Below, piece after piece: positions 43,939-44,914 of a stretch of 44,914 nt of DNA. The DNA comes from Candidatus Edwardsbacteria bacterium. Its GTDB lineage: Bacteria > Edwardsbacteria > AC1 > EtOH8. A model generated the notes under the pieces. That model worked only from the letters and a program-made list of their open reading frames with translations. It was not told where the DNA came from and did not search any database. The stretch is taken from NCBI GenBank assembly GCA_018821925.1, contig JAHJLF010000050.1:1-44914 (forward strand), in the 5' to 3' direction. Positions within the stretch are counted from its first letter, which is position 1. Every line of letters starts with the position of its first letter. The translations under genes and the position numbers were made by a program.

Positions 43939-43946
43939 ACCGTTCT

Positions 43947-44004
43947 TTGACCTCACCCCAACCCTCTCCTAAAGCATTAGGAGAGGGAGAAAGGGAGAGG
44001 TCAA
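43947..44004. repeat. Left hairpin end of the DUF559 element
   Basis: TTGACCTCACCCCA leads into a hairpin (CCCTCTCCT, loop AAAGCATT, AGGAGAGGG), and GAGGTCAA at 43997-44004 closes the outer stem. The GACCTCACCCC motif recurs inverted at the right end. Confidence 0.75.
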
Positions 44005-44040
44005 ACGCATTTGGAGAGGGAAGAGTGAAAGTAATAATAT

Positions 44041-44445
44041 ATGAACGTTACTAAAGGCATAGGTGTTAGTACTGGTCGCCGGATAAAGAACGAAAAACTT
44101 GAGTTGGCCAAAAAGATGCGGCGGGAGATGACCTTTGCCGAGAAATGCTTCTGGAATGGGGTCAGGAACCGAAAAATGCACGGGTTAAAATTCCGTAGGC
44201 AGCAGGTGATAGAGGGATTTATAGCAGATTTTTATTGTAATGAGCTTAGACTGATTGTTGAGGTTGACGGCGGTATTCATGAGACCCAGAAGGATTATGA
44301 CAAGCTGCGTGATTGGATAATCAGCCGGAATGATATAACTGTTCTTAGATTTTCCAACGAGGAAGTTGTAAACCAGTTTGATATTGTTGCAAAACGAATT
44401 GGTGAACTCCGGCCTCCCTCGCCAGATTTATCTGGAGAGGGGTAG
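44041..44445 (+). CDS. DUF559 (Vsr-like) endonuclease-domain protein
   Basis: A 134-residue protein of the DUF559 family, related to the very-short-patch-repair endonuclease fold. Core motifs are LKFRRQQVIEGFIADFYC, LIVEVDGGIH (with the acidic active-site residues) and ITVLRFSNEEV. A typical opener is MRREMTFAEKCFWNGVRNR. The last residues (LRPPSPDLSGEG) are encoded by the right repeat end, so the gene and its repeat are one unit. It sits in a roughly 510-base insert between two hutU tails. No clear ribosome site precedes the start. Confidence 0.9.
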   Translation: MNVTKGIGVSTGRRIKNEKLELAKKMRREMTFAEKCFWNGVRNRKMHGLKFRRQQVIEGFIADFYCNELRLIVEVDGGIHETQKDYDKLRDWIISRNDITVLRFSNEEVVNQFDIVAKRIGELRPPSPDLSGEG

Positions 44446-44457
44446 GGGTGAGGTCGG
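44416..44457. repeat. Right hairpin end of the DUF559 element
   Basis: A hairpin CCCTCgCCAGAT / ATCTGGaGAGGGG is followed by TAGGGGTGAGGTC. Its reverse complement, GACCTCACCCCTACCCCTCTCC, matches the left end (GACCTCACCCCAACCCTCTCC). Confidence 0.75.
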
Positions 44458-44460
44458 AAC

Positions 44461-44532
44461 CACGTGGACGCGGGGTATGACATTGCCAAACAGGTGGCTA
44501 AAAAGAAGAAGGTCAAGATTCCGATGATGTAG
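44461..44532 (+). pseudogene. Displaced second copy of the hutU 3' end
   Basis: A 24-codon open stretch translating to the same peptide as the hutU C-terminus ([10 protein letters not shown] ... PMM-stop), with no start codon or ribosome site. It differs from the gene copy only at six synonymous third positions (for example CAT/CAC, GCG/GCT). It is the likely ancestral tail of hutU before the DUF559 element inserted, or an imported one. Confidence 0.85.
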
Positions 44533-44573
44533 GCCGCCTATGGTTACGATAACTATAGAAAATCGGAGGGTAA

Positions 44574-44914
44574 ATGTATATTAAAGGTATTGACGTAAGC
44601 AACTTCAAATGTTTCCAATTTGTGGATGTTGGGAATCGTAATTTGAGGATTGAAGATTTATCTGGTATAAATATATTTATTGGGAAAAACAATGCTGGTA
44701 AATCAACAATTTTACAGGCATTATATTATGCACTTAATGATATACCAAATAAAAACGAATACAATATAAACAATTATAAAAATAATATCGATAAAGATGT
44801 TTGTATTTATATTAAATTTAGATTGTCAACAGAAGATATTGATACCATACCAAGAGAAATTTTACCTAGTTGGGAAGAAATACTTAATATTCTAAAAAAT
44901 AATGATATCTTAAT
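44574..44914 (+). CDS. AAA/RecF-OLD-like ATPase, cut by the right edge
   Basis: An open frame of 113 codons starting ATG 44574, with CGGAGGG just upstream, and reaching the window end without a stop. It begins MYIKGIDVSNFKCFQ, the usual first strand of SMC/RecF/OLD-type ATPases. Walker A is GKNNAGKST at residues 37-45. The gene is strongly AT-rich. Such ATPases often belong to defence systems (OLD/Gabija-like with a Toprim domain), but the C-terminus that would decide is outside the window. Confidence 0.85.
   Translation, partial: MYIKGIDVSNFKCFQFVDVGNRNLRIEDLSGINIFIGKNNAGKSTILQALYYALNDIPNKNEYNINNYKNNIDKDVCIYIKFRLSTEDIDTIPREILPSWEEILNILKNNDIL

Noticed and set aside
43867-44532. hutU tail repeat as a simple target-site duplication
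   Set aside because: A 72-base target duplication would be unusually long. Six differences, all synonymous, do not fit recent copying followed by neutral drift in a non-coding copy. An assembly chimera of two strains remains possible.

Overview
The window looks like a chromosomal contig from an uncultured Gram-negative bacterium. Three things suggest this: lipoproteins and outer-membrane-type proteins, two GWxTD-domain proteins typical of the FCB group and nearby candidate phyla, and a complete V/A-type ATPase instead of F-type genes. A candidate division such as Edwardsbacteria, TA06 or WOR-3 would fit, but this is inferred from gene content and no rRNA is present to test it. The backbone is GC-rich. 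Several genes are clearly AT-rich and look acquired: those at 1-312, 24741-25259, 26238-26699, 29591-30436, 41708-42220, 44041-44445 and 44574-44914.

Layout. 1-1452 (minus strand): a membrane protein cut by the left edge and alanine racemase. 1588-7702: a DUF1844 protein, a LysM protein, a small MshEN-like protein, a cyclic-nucleotide-binding protein, two lipoproteins (one a molybdopterin oxidoreductase), a ferritin-like protein, an internally duplicated protein and a PilT-like ATPase with a duplicated N-terminal domain. 7703-8143: a repeat-rich gap. 8144-13678: a phasin-like protein, a UbiB-family kinase, BirA, CoaX, RNase G and tRNA-Leu(GAG). 13744-15360: a TPR protein and a J-domain/TPR protein.

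15412-33711 is an unusually expanded V/A-ATPase region. It encodes all expected subunits (G, I, K, E, C, F, A, B, D). Between C and F sit four uncharacterised membrane proteins and two roadblock-like proteins, and a third roadblock protein precedes G. Between F and A, A and B, and B and D lie unrelated or AT-rich genes, including a DHH phosphoesterase and a GIY-YIG/DUF4357 nuclease. The membrane/roadblock module is the best candidate for an undescribed system; it may anchor or regulate the rotary ATPase, but this rests on gene context only. After subunit D come a lipoprotein and two GWxTD proteins.

37177-43938 is a histidine-degradation region: two tandem MIO-type ammonia-lyases, an M48 membrane protease and urocanate hydratase. 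The second lyase carries Ala-Cys-Gly instead of Ala-Ser-Gly as its MIO tripeptide. Two repeat-plus-nuclease elements flank hutU. Upstream is a REP-associated tyrosine transposase between two mirror-image palindromes. Downstream is a DUF559 nuclease between inverted hairpin ends. Beyond the DUF559 element lies a second copy of the last 24 hutU codons, differing only at six synonymous positions. This suggests an element that inserted in the gene and supplied or displaced the gene's 3' end. The window ends inside an AT-rich RecF/OLD-like ATPase gene.
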